Source: Scleromitrula shiraiana
Taxonomy: Eukaryota; Ascomycota; Leotiomycetes; Helotiales; Sclerotiniaceae
Assembly: GCA_028455995.1 (NCBI GenBank)
Contig: JABELC010000012.1
Location: 1,488,001 to 1,552,000, forward strand
Direction of reading: 5' to 3'
DNA length: 64,000 bases
In this document: one piece after another, positions 36,008 to 48,148 of the stretch
Position numbering within the stretch: position 1 is the stretch's first letter
How the letters are laid out: every line of letters begins with the position of its first letter
Notes under the pieces: model-generated
The model's database searches: none
The model's input: only the letters and a program-made list of their open reading frames with translations
What the model was told of the DNA's origin: nothing
Program-made: the position numbers and the translations under genes

Positions 36008-36660
36008 TATAATAAGCCATAACCCATAAGCCATAACCCATAACCCATAACCTATAACCCATATACATCGCATCCATAATCATCCATACCCACCCATTCA
36101 TCCATCCATCCATCCATCCATCCATCCATCCATACCTAAAAAAGTTATTATCTAGCCTCCTAGCTTTTTCATATTCATATTGGATTCACTTGTAATAATA
36201 CGTTGACTACTACTACTGCTACTACTATTACTACTACTACTATTACTACTACTACTACTATTACTACTACTCCTACTACCTACAACTACTACTATTACTT
36301 ATTTACTTTATTAGTCCATTACTACTTGTTACTTCTCCCTCATTCATCCCCCCAGTCCGTCACCCATTCTCTTTACTACCATTATTTATTTATTCAATGT
36401 TATTACTTTTTTAGAAGTGATAAAATAATCCTAAACCAATTCAATTAAGTTCAATTCAATTCAATCCAACATTGAGTCCACAAACAAATCTCATACATAA
36501 CCAACTCTTACTCACCAGAGACCAACCATTTACCTTACTTACCTTTACGTTTACTACATACTACATCACATACTACATCACATACTAAAATCACATACTT
36601 ACATCACATACTACATCACATACTACATCACATACTACATCACATACTTACATCACATTC
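36008..36660. repeat. Cluster of four microsatellite/minisatellite tracts
   Basis: It contains (CATAACC)n-type units at 36015-36063, (CCAT)n at 36093-36133, (CTA)n with TTA interruptions at ~36208-36300, and a 12-13-bp unit CATACTACATCA at ~36552-36657. All lie 0.3-1 kb upstream of the Grainyhead start. Confidence 0.85.
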
Positions 36661-36978
36661 ATAACTCATAACCTATTCATTGTTTTGCAAACCTCACTAG
36701 AAAATCTTGGGAGAAATTTGAAATACAACAAATAAGAGCACGAATTCTCAAATTCCCATCAAAAGCTCGCTCGCTACTCGGTCTTAACAAAATCCCATAT
36801 GCGTACCCCTCCACTTTCTGCATCAGCTTCAGCTCAACTCATTAAAATCTACTACCACATCAACAGCAATCTTACCTCTCAGCTACGTTTACGAACCCTC
36901 AAGTTTTGATTTTTTTTATTATTATTGTCCAGAACCGAATGAAATATCTGCAATAATTTATTATATCAAGCTTTCCAG

Positions 36979-39685
36979 ATGTTTCGAAATCGGTGAGTTA
37001 AAAATGTTGATTTTCACTTCCTAGAGGACTGGCGCATTCTGTTTTGTTCAATCGAACCATTATGAACGCGCCCCGCCTCCTTTCATAAGCTTCGCATTTA
37101 CAACAACAACAACAACAACAACAACCTCATAAACAAATCTAATCAAGTTTATTGTTTCTAGGATATCATCCCAAAAACCTGGCGATGAATTCATCGCCAA
37201 CTTCCGTCAAACTTTCCCCGAAGTTGCGACAGCTACATCCACTGCTGGTGGTGGAAATAAATCGACTCAGGCAGCGGCGCCTATTGATGGGGCCCAACTC
37301 CCGGATAGGTAAGGTTTTCTTATATACCTTCATTGAGTTTTATTCGATCTCGATCTAAGCGATTGATTGCTTGATATCCAAAAACCACTCTCATAGTATC
37401 TCATATAACTTTTTCTGAATCAAAGTACAAATTATGTATGCTAACATCTTTGCCAATACAGACATCATAGCTTAGGAGGCGAAGAAATAAAAGATTTAGA
37501 CCCTACCCCAAGAGCGCAACATGAGCCATGGCGATTCACACCTTCACTTCTCGATCCGAATTCATTCGCATTTTCAACATTTGCAAACCAGCCCCCAGGA
37601 TATTATACACCAACACCTGGAGGTTCGAACACTTCATGGCACCATCAAGCCGGAGACCTTCATACTCCTGGTATTGGAATAGGTATGCCATTGGGAACCC
37701 CTCTTTCTTTACCCGCTCCTGGTGATGCCATGCATACGAATACTATGATGGATATGAATTTTGATCAACACATGCCTTCACACTTCCAAAATTTCAACCC
37801 ATTTGCACATTCCCACCATCAACAAGAACTTCACCAACCACAGCAGACGTCTTATGCGCCATCTTCTTTTGTACACCAGGATACAGGGTACGAAACAATG
37901 GACCATGATGGATCTCCTATGGACGATGAAGAAGGGCCCCTTGGCTCTATGGATCGGCCCCAATTAACAAGTTTTCAACCCGCTTCGTATAACCTGGCTA
38001 AGCCTGAGCCGTTGCCTTCCTCAGCCGAGAAATTCCGCTTTCACGTTGTTCTTAACGCACCCACCGCCATGATTAAAACTGCCGACGAAATTCCGGTTAC
38101 TTATCTCAACAAAGGCCAAGCTTACTCTGTCACCGTGGTAGATACAGGCTTAAATCAACCGCTTAAACCAGGCGCTCGGTACCGAACTTTTGTTCGCATT
38201 TCCTTCGAAGATGAGCAGCAAAGGTTAAGACCTGCTTCGTGCTGGCAATTATGGAAAGAGGGGAGAGGTACCAATGAATCGCATCAACGTGGTGGAAAGC
38301 TTCAAGCTGTTGAGTATGTTGAATCGAGTCAGTCTGGCGACAGCGATGATAAGAGGACCCGCGTCGAACTCGATACAGCGTCATTTGATGGCTTCTCAGT
38401 AATCTGGACTCCAGGTCCTAACGGCTCTCCCGAATGCACCATCGCGGTTCGCTTCAACTTTCTTTCTACGGATTTTAGCCATTCCAAGGGTGTCAAGGGT
38501 ATTCCAGTTCGCTTCTGTGCAAAAACTGAGACTTTGCCTTCTGGTTCTCCTCAACAAGCCTCTCAATTCTCCGAGGTAGCTTTTTGCAAAGTGAAACTTT
38601 TCAGAGATCATGGCGCGGAACGAAAGTTGTCAAATGACATCGCGCACGTGAAGAAAAGCATTGATAAGTTGAAGCAGCAGATAAATCAAGCGGAGACTGG
38701 TATGAAGGATTTTGGAAAACGAAAGAGAGCAGGGCCCACGAAAATAGACCCTAGTCAACAACGCCCTGGAAAGGTTCAGAAGCATAAGCGAACATGGTCA
38801 ATGTCTTCTGCATCTTCTGCTGGTGGAAGAGCACCAGTGGAAGAGGATCTACACTCCAAACTTCAATCTTATCAAGACATGTTTACAAGTACACGAGCCG
38901 TCAGTATACTCTTTCTCCGTGGGTCAGAGCAGGACGATCCAGATCTCCACCCAGTCGCTTTAGCTGGAGAGCCTCTTGATCTGACCAAAGTTAATTCTCG
39001 AGATAATGCTTTATGGCAAGCGAGGAGTGCACGTAGTTCGACCGTCAGCTCAGTTCTTTCCCCATCTCCAAGCTCTATCTCACTACACTCGCAAGCCGGC
39101 ATATCCGAAGCATCAGCTCAATGGAACGAATTTCACTCCCTGACCCAGGCAGATCTTCATACTTCAAATCCACAGCACCTTGCCAGTCCACCTGATCAGC
39201 TTACTAAAGTTCCCAAGAATGACGATGCTGGCAGTCTAAGTGGCTGGATCGAGGCATTGGGTGTGGATCATTCTTATAACCCACCAGTTGTTGAAAGATC
39301 AATCAAACCTGTTGCTTGTTTCTATGTTCTTCGTCGCAACAACTCCACACAACCAGTTAAGCATGAGTACCACCGGGCTGTGTACTTGATGCAACGAACT
39401 CTCAAAGACTTTGCCAATAGCATTGCTGCGAAGTGGAATATCGACCCCACAAAAGTTTTGCGCACGATACGTGTCCTTGAGCGTGGTTTGCAGGTTGAGA
39501 TGGATGATGATGTTATTCGTGAATTACCTGAAGGGCAAGATTTTGTGTTGGAAATAGCAGAAGTTCAAGATTTACAACCGCCACATGTCAAAAGTGAGTG
39601 GGAGATGGCGGTGGATAGTGATAGCGCCGGCGCGACTCAGAACGTTATCCATGGTGAAGGATACGAGCTCAGGCTAACTTATTAA
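36979..39685 (+). CDS. Grainyhead/CP2-family transcription factor
   Basis: This is a DNA-binding regulator. The Neurospora homologue CSP-2 is needed for conidial separation and cell-wall remodelling (family knowledge). Exons are 36979-36992, 37162-37308 and 37462-39685, giving 794 residues. The first exon is only 14 nt (MFRN plus a split codon) but has a good donor. The N-terminal ~230 residues are Pro/His/Gln-rich and probably activating. The CP2 DNA-binding domain lies at ~235-480, from EKFRFHVVLNAPTAMIKTAD, through TYLNKGQAYSVTVVDTG and CWQLWKEGRGT, to FDGFSVIWTPGPNG and FNFLSTDFSHSKGVKGIPVR. A basic stretch follows (KRKRAGPTK-like, ~475-500). The C-terminal ubiquitin-like dimerisation domain spans ~680-775 (VACFYVLRRNNS, LMQRTLKDFANSIAAKW). 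It is preceded by nearly 8 kb without genes. Confidence 0.9.
37098..37124. repeat. (CAA)n tract in intron 1 of the Grainyhead gene
   Basis: About eight CAA units lie some 35 bp before the intron 1 acceptor. Confidence 0.9.
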
Positions 39686-42600
39686 TCCCCTATTTAATTT
39701 CCTTTTAATACTTGTTTTATTATACCCATAGACCTCGTGAATGGTCATGTAATTGTTATGGATCTGCTACCGGTCTAGGATCGGTAGTAGACTGGGTGGC
39801 AGGGCGTCAAATGTCGTTTTCTAAGATACCAAGTTCCTTTCATGGAATGTCTTATTCCATATCACACGGTTTCGAGACATTCATCTGTTGGGGAGAGAAT
39901 CATATACATTATTAAAGTCAAGAGAAAGACCCGGAAACTGCTCTTGCTTACACACGGATTTGGGTGGAAATATGGATTGGGAGATATAAGCGTTTCTTTT
40001 GTGCGGAATATACGCCCCGCTTCGCGCTGAGCTTTATTCCTTTATGAATCTAGAGTCATCATGTAATTTCCTTCTTGATGCAACTGACTTTGTACTTGAG
40101 ATCGCGATTCAGATGACTCTTTTTCCTTCATCAATCTCGGATATTTTTGAAATGGTACACAAAGAAGGGCCGCAATGGCAGTGGCATTGGCGCACTTTAC
40201 TTAGGACAAGTTTCAAACATTATGATGTTATTTTATGTTACACACACTACAATACATACATAACACAATAACAAAAATGGTTCTATCTAAACATACATTT
40301 AATTTCTCATTCAGTGAAATCTAGAACAAAGTGGAATGATTTTCTAAATACTACATAACATATCCGACAAGTCCAAAGCAAACTAGTGACAATAACATCA
40401 AAACTCAAAAAGCTTTTTTTCTTTTCTCACGCCAGTACGTACTAGCAAATAGCAACTAGACTAAAGCTTCATTTCGATTTTCATTTTCAAATTCGCTAAC
40501 CATGCACACCAGTCATGTAAGCAGGGAGACAGATCCCTTCATTTACCGACAAAAGTCGATTGATCTACTGTAGGGTTACGCGTGCCAGCCACACCAGTGA
40601 TATTAAACAATGTAGATCACTCACATACTTGGTGCAAGAGCTGCGAGAACCCGGCAGCCGATAACCGACAGGTTGATTGATTAGCATGGAAAACCACGCA
40701 AACCGCAGATGTGGCAGATGATGAGCCACAGAGATCGATGGTCTTGCGTCGCTGTGTAGCTGGAGATCTTTAATTTACAAGTAACTTAAGTATTACTCAC
40801 TCGCCACAGCTAGGGAATTATTCGCCACTGTAGTGGGGGAGGCTGGCGTGTTTGGGATGGATGGGATGGAATGGGATGAGATGAGATGGGAATTAAAGGA
40901 GTAATTAGGGAAACTAAAAGCCACCGTCCACGGTCTACTAGGCAATGAAATGAAAGAATGAATGAAGTTGAACGAACGGGATTGGCGGAATTGCATTGTG
41001 TGAGCCACAATTGATCTAGAGTGGTTCGGATGGGTTTGCGTATAGCGTACGATGGTTGTTTAGCTTGGGCTTGGGCTTGGACTTGGGCTTTGATTTTCAT
41101 TTTGATTCTGATTTGTGGCTTCCCGTTTGAAGTTGGTTGTTGTGTTAATCCCACTCTCGCTGCTGGCTATGAGTGATTTTGAGGACATGGTGAATGGATG
41201 GGATAGTGTTGTTTTGTATACCATAAGTGAAAATGAGACTGATTCGTATGTAAGTATCCATTCATCTATCCACACTATCTCCATCCCCTCCGCTCCATAT
41301 CCGGTAATATAACTAAACACACATTACTATAAATACGAGATCATATCTGTGGCTCAACATTACCTAGCCCGAGAAGACCGGCCTAAATAAGGAAGGATAA
41401 CGGTTTGACCACTCATATATTCATTCATTCATTCCATCAATCGAAAAATTTCCCACTAGCCACTAGCCACTTCACTTCACTAGCATCCTAGCACACTTGC
41501 TGCTTTTACCCCAAGCAAAAAACAGAAAGATGTGCCGATCCCCTACCCTCGCTACCCGTATCCCAGAGTGCGTGCGTAAATGCATGTATGTATAGATCAG
41601 CCTAGGTATGCATGCATGCATGCAAGCTGCAGGAGATGGCATGCTCTAGAACAGTGGCTTGGTATTCTAGGACGGGCTGACGGTCGCGGCGAATATCGTG
41701 GATGGGGCGTAAGATGGTGTGGATGGTGTGGATGGATGGATAGCTCTGATAGCTCGAGCCACAGTATGCGTGGTGTGTAGCCACAGTGTGGCCGAGGGGG
41801 AGAGGGAAAGGGGTGATGATCGGCGGGGTGACGAAATCTGAGGTTTGAGACGAGGTAGGGCTATGATCGACAAATTGAGGAATGGGTAGATTCACGGGAT
41901 TTATTGATCTTGTGAATTGTGTGTTGAGTGTTGAGTGTGAGGATGAGGATGAGGATGATGGAGCTGGGAGGGAGTGAGGGGAGCTCGAGGTGAGGTATGT
42001 ATCGTGATTCCTTTCTGTATCGATTATCATCTTTACGTGGGTATGGATCAAGACAACAGTGATATGATTCAGATGTGCATACCAAGATGCCATACACAGA
42101 TCATATCAGAAGGTATATTCAGCACTAAAATGAATAATACATATACCATAGGATATCAAATCCCCAAGTAAAAAGAGAAAAACGAACCCCCCCCCCCCTT
42201 ACCTCCAAACAAAATCCCCTCCAAGAAGAAATCCCACTCGGAATAAACCCTTCAAAATTGCCAATCGCGCCTTACGCACCACTAAGCACCAAGACCATCT
42301 AACTTTCCCCTAGCAAACGCAATATCTCTATCACATGCATATGCAATGCGAATCTCGTACTATATGAGGGGTAACTTTGTGGCTGAGTTTGATTTGGAAG
42401 TTTTTGGAGTTGGAATTAGCGAGATGTTTGGATTTTTGTTCCTGCCCCTCACTTTTCGTGTATATGTCTCACGTGTTGAGATCGGCGGCTAGATATAGTG
42501 CGTGCTTAGTTTGGTTGGTGAATTAGTGTTTGAGGGATGGCAGGCTTGAAGCTTGATTTGACGTACAGGTAGATACGGGACGAGATGGGAGTAGAGGGGA

Positions 42601-43162
42601 GTAGAGGGGATGGGTTGGGTTGGGTTGGGGTTGGGATAGTAGTGGTATATGATAGGAAAGGGAAAGAAGAAGTCAGAGCTCACTAAAGCTAATGTGAAGT
42701 AAACTTTAATATTAAATCAAATGTTCAGCTCCTACATATTTCTCATTTTACTCTCGATGAGCCTTCAAGTCTAGAATCTCGGCACTTGAAGAAAGTACGA
42801 TTGCAACCAGTTCATCACGATGAGGAATTCAGAGAACAGAAGTGGCAGACAAGAAAACCCTTATTCCAATATGCGATCAATTTCTAGCCTATAATAATAA
42901 TAATAAAAAGAGAGTATACCAACAGACTAACAAACACACATGCACACTCATAATACTCCAAAGCCTAATAATGCTCGCTAACCCTGACCTTGATAACCAA
43001 TCAGATCCATCCAATCCAACTCCTATAATGCAAAATGCAAACGCAAATGCAAATGCCTCGTTTCATGCATAATCGACTCGAGAGAACAAGGGCATGCACA
43101 CACATACAAACACTTCAAAAGAACACCATTCATACGATCCCAAGAAGAGAGAGAAAATAATC
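39686..43162. other. Intergenic, no gene seen
   Basis: About 3.5 kb between the Grainyhead stop and the kinesin stop. It includes simple tracts (GGGTT)n near 42611-42635, a C-run at 42187-42198 and (GATGAG)n near 41940-41958. The nonamer TGTGGCTCA or its complement occurs at 40722, 41001 and 41348. The frames present are short and low-complexity. Confidence 0.5.
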
Positions 43163-45480
43163 TTAAACCAACAAAGCAACACCCTCATATGCCCTCTCCA
43201 CAGTCTTAATACCCAAACCCGGAACACCTCTAAGTTGCTGCAATGTCCTAATATAACCCCCATCATCCTCATTTTGCAACTCCAAGAATTCAACTACATC
43301 TCTAGCTTTCTTGGCCCCTACTCCGCAGAGTCCTTTGATCAGAGCAACGTCTCGAGAGTTGACGATATCTAATAGGTGTCTTGTGCGCGGAGTTTGAGGC
43401 GCTTCATCAATAGCTGGTGTGTCATCCGTGAATACACGTAGTTTAGCTACTGGTTTGGATTTAGATTTTTTGGGTTTGGGAACTCGGTAGGAGAAGTTTT
43501 CATCATCATCTTCAGAGTTGTCTTCCTCATGATTCACAAATGATGCATCGTGTTCATCATAATTCTGCTCTGCACCCTTTTGTGATCTAGGCCGAGATTC
43601 ATCATCTTGTTGAAATGAACTTGCTGGTGTCGGTAATTGTAAGAAAGGAGCGGTGGGCTTTCGTCTTTCTGTTTCTGTTGCTGGTGTTGAAGCCTTGGTT
43701 GCTACACTGGTATTCTTTGCTTGGATCTTGCTTTTGAGGTTCTCAATCTTCTTCAATAGCTTCTCCTGACCGGGAAAGAAAGGTAACGCCATCCTGTATT
43801 GAGTTAGTATTCATGTAAAAGATCGGAGTGTATTGATATACTTACTCATACATTTTCAAGGCACTGGTATGTTCACCTCGCTCTTTATGTTGCCTTGCCA
43901 TAAGTAGGAATCTCAAACCTTCCGCTCGAGCGTCCTCTGCTGCCCCTTCATCAATCTTCTTTTCCAAAGCTTCCAATCTTCTCTGGACGGCCTCACTAAT
44001 CTCAACAGGAGCCGAGTGTGATGGCTGCTCCAAAGCACGGCTTGCGAGAATTTCCGAGACTTTACGCTCAACCATTTCCTCAATCTTTGCTGCGGAAATA
44101 TCTGCCGCAGTGGCTCTATTGCTCAAGGGTGTTGGCCTAGAAAGCTTCGTTGGTCGGGAACTGGCTATTCCGTCTGATGGTCTTTTCTTGTTCGAATCGG
44201 ACCTTCGAAGTGTTTGAGCATTGCTCATTGGCCTGCTTGCTGTTGTTTTGCTCTTGTCTACGTATACGGAGAAAGCTTTCGGGGGCTTGTCGCTTTTTTG
44301 GGCTGGGTCCTTTGCAATACTGTTGTGAGAATTTGTAATCGGTCTCAATGGCTGTCGTTGCATGGTTCCAGCGACCGATCCGGTCTTTCTGGGTGGTTGA
44401 GTGAATACGATCTCGTTCTCGATCTCCCTAACTTCTATACGCTTGGCTCTAGAACTTACGTTCAATGAAGACAAGGTATCTAGATGGTAAGAACGTAAAG
44501 GTGCAAGATTCAGAACCATGAGGGTAATTCCATTGTTCTGACCCAGGCTTAGAATGCGAGTCATCTTGGACTCTCTGTACGGAATTCTCTTGTCTCCTCT
44601 ACCAATAGCATCGATACATTGACTGAGCACAAACAAGCTCTTGTTAATGCTTGCGGACTCTATCATCCTCTCCTTGCCATTATCTGTTCTTCGATTATCT
44701 TCCGAGCCTGCCAAGTCGATTGCCGATGCAGTGCTAATCAAAATTGCATCGCCAGTGACCTGAGCTACCTTGACCATCAAGATGGCATGGCTTCGGCTAC
44801 TCTGCGCATTGAGCTTAGTTCCTGCCGTGCTTCGGTTGTTGTTCGCTTCTATATATAGCTTCTCAAAATCTTTGAGATCATCGCAAGATCGTTCTGAAAG
44901 TCCCACCACTATTGTCTTCCCATCCTTCTCTCGAAGAGGTAGACCTGCAAGGGATCGCTTCTCGGGTGGCTCGAATAAGTCAAAAACTTTGTCATTGTAA
45001 ATTTCGTAATAGGCCAAAGTAACCGTGACAGATGTTTCACCGCCGGAATCCTTCGCCACCTTACGACCTCTTCGATATATCCCGCTTAACAATCTAGGAA
45101 TGATGCCGCGATCCGCCAATTTTGTGCCACCGCGCATTGTATATGTCTTCCCGGTGCCAGTGACACCATATGCGAATAGTGTCACGTCCAGCCCTTGGAA
45201 TAGGGATTTCAGTGTGGGTGCTACCTCATTCGTGAATAACTCCTCCTGCGACGTTCCCATATCGTAGACTCCATTAAATGTAAAGCTAAACTCTTCCGCC
45301 TCGTTTTTAGGATTGGGTATTCGAACAACATTTAAAGCTTTGCTTTCTTGACTCTTTTCCGCGCGTACAATTGTATCCTTATCCAATTCCTTCGGGAGAA
45401 GAGGGCGTATTCTCGCAACGACTTGCGAAAAGTTAGCTCGTGTTGATATTTGTAAAGTGATACTAACCTCTGACAGACAT
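43163..45480 (-). CDS. Kinesin-10-like motor (KIF22/Kid type) with C-terminal helix-hairpin-helix
   Basis: Kinesin-10 motors move on microtubules and bind DNA to push chromosome arms. Exons are 45480-45468, 45421-43846 and 43793-43163, giving 739 residues. The first exon is 13 nt and the first intron 46 bp; splicing gives MSVRVVARIRPLLPKEL, the normal kinesin start, whereas the unspliced frame has no sensible N-terminus. The P-loop is GVTGTGKTYTM at ~90-100, switch I is NAQSSRSH and switch II is IDLAGSE. After the motor (to ~345) comes a basic linker and a helical segment (VERKVSEILAS, RRLEALEKKID). Residues ~665-739 form a helix-hairpin-helix DNA-binding module (LIKGLCGVGAKKARDVVEF, LRGVPGLGIKTVERAYEG), as in vertebrate Kid. 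Confidence 0.88.
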
Positions 45481-46719
45481 ATTGAAGATGGAAATATAAA
45501 CAACCACGTAAACAATCAACCGATCAGAAGAATAGAATTAACTATTAGATAAATTATCTAAAAAAGCAAAGAATTTCTGACGCAATATAACTACTTCACC
45601 AGCTCCCTCAAGGAGTATTTTCTGTCCACCTTTTGAAGTCTTGGTTGATTGAAATTTTAGAGTTGTTCGAATTAGCTGATGGTGAGAGCTTACAACAAAA
45701 TTTCCAAGCACAGGTACAGTAATGGTTGCCACAGCGACAATAGCCACGTTACGAAAACGTCTCAATATGAATCGAATTATATTTTCCTTAAGATTTCATG
45801 AGTTGTATTCAATATCGTCATCGAGTAATAGTAAAATACTTGAGCTACTTGCTAGGCTTTTTTTTTAGTTATCGTAGCTTGCAGCCGTATAGAGCACGAC
45901 TTGATCATCTATATCACCTTAGAACTTATATTTCCTCCACATTGAACATACCATGAGACTGTAAGAGTTGTAGTTTTCACGAAAGACTTGAAGGAGGCAC
46001 ATGCCATAGTATGGAGCTCTTGTATTGAAGATGAATTTCAACATTGATATATGTATATGAGATTGCAGTATGGTTGCGCAACCGTAGCCAGATCCAATTC
46101 CCAGGTACTTCATCGTAAATCCGTCCATTAAGTACATTCGAAGGTCAAGATATTGTGGGACAATGTGAAAGGTGCTTTTGAATGAAGCCTTTCTTTTCAA
46201 ATGATATCAAGAGCGCCATATATAAAGGCCATAACTCTCATAAATGTGCGCGCACAAGACAGAAAGAACCAAACGCACGGAAAGCAGAGAGTTCAAGTTA
46301 AAACTGTAGGCAACTGCTTTTCGGATGGAATGAGAGCCAAGTGACATGAGGGAATTCGTCTCAGAGCCCAATTTAATATCCGGTGAAGAGAAGGTAACGA
46401 GAGTACTTATCTTTATTCTGGACATTCAGCAGCATCGACTGTGCGGCACACCCACCAAGGCCTTTGACCAAATCCAGTCGACGTATTATGAGTGGAGTGG
46501 CAATAAATTGACAACAGTTATTATTTTATAGCTTCATACTGCAGAGCAGCAATAAAAAAACGATATACCCGAGCTTCCCAAAAGCGCCACCCATGAAAAC
46601 CTTCCGCCGTGTACGCCAGATCAAGTAGCAATTCATCCAGTCATATTCAGTTTGTTCGCATCATTGTTATGGATAGCATCAAAGTGTAGTTCCTAATGCG
46701 ACAAATGATTTGCCATTAC
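45481..46719. other. Intergenic, no supported gene
   Basis: It contains the kinesin promoter and, at its far end, the 3' flank of the MIOREX-7 gene. A 75-residue minus frame at 45538-45765 with a hydrophobic N-terminus is not supported by any recognised domain. Confidence 0.4.
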
Positions 46720-47042
46720 TCATCTCCTCGGTTTGCCCCAAAATTGATCTTTGAGCTCATCTTTAAAGTATTGGATAAACCGGCTGTTTTGCGGGGGGAT
46801 CTCGAAGGGATTTTTGCCTTGACGAGTGTCATGAAGTTTCTTATGGACGTTTCGAACGATACGGTGAAATGTAGGACTTCCTAAAAGCTGGGAGTGTGTA
46901 AGCATTGGTGTAATAAATGGAGAGGTGAAGTTACGAACTCGTGCAACAGCCCATGCCTGAAATCGGTTTGTTAGTAATTGGCAGACAACCTGAGAGAAAG
47001 AGGATTTACCTCGAAAAGTTGAAGGCCAATTCGTCGAAACAT
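46720..47042 (-). CDS. MIOREX complex component 7-like mitochondrial protein
   Basis: In yeast, Mrx7 belongs to the MIOREX assemblies that surround mitochondrial ribosomes; its exact role is not known. Exons are 47042-47010 (33 nt, MFRRIGLQLFE) and 46956-46720, joined across a 51-bp intron, giving 89 residues, which is the size I recall for the yeast protein. The diagnostic block is GSPTFHRIVRNVHKKLHDTR followed by QGKNP and, at the end, FIQYFKDELKDQFWGKPRR. The basic, arginine-containing N-terminus fits mitochondrial import. A longer unspliced frame (46720-47106) exists but its extra N-terminus is the intron read through. It lies 167 bp downstream of the UbiA-family gene on the same strand. 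Confidence 0.78.
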
Positions 47043-47209
47043 TGTTATCAACAACCTCACTCCCGGTTGTGATATTCGGAATGAAGAAGGAAGAGCAGAG
47101 GACCAAATTAGTGAAAATATTTTTAATTGAAATTTCTAGATACGGAAGGTTTTAGAAACCCAAAGTGCAACTATATCCATCCAAGAGTTGGCTACAACCT
47201 CAAAATTCC

Positions 47210-48148
47210 TTATATACTCAAAACGTCTGCATTTCCCTCCAAACTTTTCAATACTGGGAGGATGTATATGATTGCTAGCCAATAAGCCCACAATTTCCAG
47301 GTTTGCTTATCAGCCGAAACACCCCTAGAAACTACAACTCGTATTGCAACAAGTAACCCTAAAGCTAGTGGAAGCAAACACGCCAAAAACTTAAGTCGCC
47401 AAAAAAATGGACAAGCAATTGACCATATTGCAACAGGAATAGCTACAGTCCATCTGGCAGTTTCATCTCCAAGCACAAGAGGTGCTGTCTTTCTGTCTCG
47501 AGTGCGATCGCCTTCCTGGTCTTTCAGGTCTTGAATTTGCATTGTTGTGAAAATAATAGCACCAGTCATGCAGCTCCATACATATCCTGTCCGGCTGATC
47601 ATCTGGGTAGAATCACTACTTTGGATATTTAGTGCTACACGCAGCGCTCCACAACCGTAAAGGATATATGCGATGCTAATTATAAAATTCCGCGTCACGA
47701 AATCTTCGTCCGACCCTCCAAGATCATTATACATCCATGTCAGGGCCAATAGAAGAACAGTTTCTTCGTATGATCCAAGATAGAAGTATGTCACCCCCAA
47801 GACCAAGGGAATGCTCAGAAGTAACAAACGCCTTGTTTGGGAAGCACTGATACGTCCAGAGGCTAGTGGCCTGAATGGTTTATTCAGCAAATCTTCTGTG
47901 ATCGATTCGGGTAGCCGTTGATTGGCAAGGTCAAACACAAACGTGTTTAACCATGTCCATAGAATTATCCTTGGGATCCTGGCAAATATTCGAATGAGGC
48001 CTAAGTTTGGATCCGAATTGGTTGCCATTAAAGGCCCTGACAAGGCACCGAATACCCCAAACAATGTTTGTGGAAGAATAAATGTTTTGTGATCACTGCG
48101 AGTGAAGAGCCATAAGGTTTTCAAAAAGTATGCCAAAGACTGAAGCAT
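47210..48148 (-). CDS. UbiA-family membrane prenyltransferase / terpene cyclase-like enzyme
   Basis: UbiA enzymes are polytopic membrane proteins that transfer or cyclise isoprenyl diphosphates with Mg2+ held by two Asp-rich motifs. This intronless frame has 312 residues and seven to eight hydrophobic helices. Motif 1 is non-canonical: N68-TFVFD-L-AN-Q (D73, N76, Q77) followed by ED at 85-86 and LNKPFRPLASGR. Motif 2 is DLKDQEGDRTRDRKT (D207, D210, D214). From family knowledge, the FDLANQ...NKPFRPLASG pattern resembles fungal UbiA-type proteins found in terpenoid gene clusters, including the fumagillin cyclase group, more than respiratory UbiA/COQ2. Its divergent partner is a P450. Product and choice between transferase and cyclase are inference. 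Confidence 0.82.
   Translation of the reverse strand: MLQSLAYFLKTLWLFTRSDHKTFILPQTLFGVFGALSGPLMATNSDPNLGLIRIFARIPRIILWTWLNTFVFDLANQRLPESITEDLLNKPFRPLASGRISASQTRRLLLLSIPLVLGVTYFYLGSYEETVLLLALTWMYNDLGGSDEDFVTRNFIISIAYILYGCGALRVALNIQSSDSTQMISRTGYVWSCMTGAIIFTTMQIQDLKDQEGDRTRDRKTAPLVLGDETARWTVAIPVAIWSIACPFFWRLKFLACLLPLALGLLVAIRVVVSRGVSADKQTWKLWAYWLAIIYILPVLKSLEGNADVLSI

Noticed and set aside
36015..36063. CATAACCC units resembling a telomere repeat
   Set aside because: The unit is not TTAGGG/CCCTAA and is short and irregular; ordinary interstitial microsatellite.
41602..42093. 163-residue minus-strand frame
   Set aside because: Ser/Pro-rich composition comes from simple (GATGAG)n-type DNA; no domain.
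45538..45765. 75-residue minus-strand frame with a hydrophobic start, just upstream of the kinesin
   Set aside because: Could mimic a signal peptide but has no family resemblance and overlaps the likely kinesin promoter.
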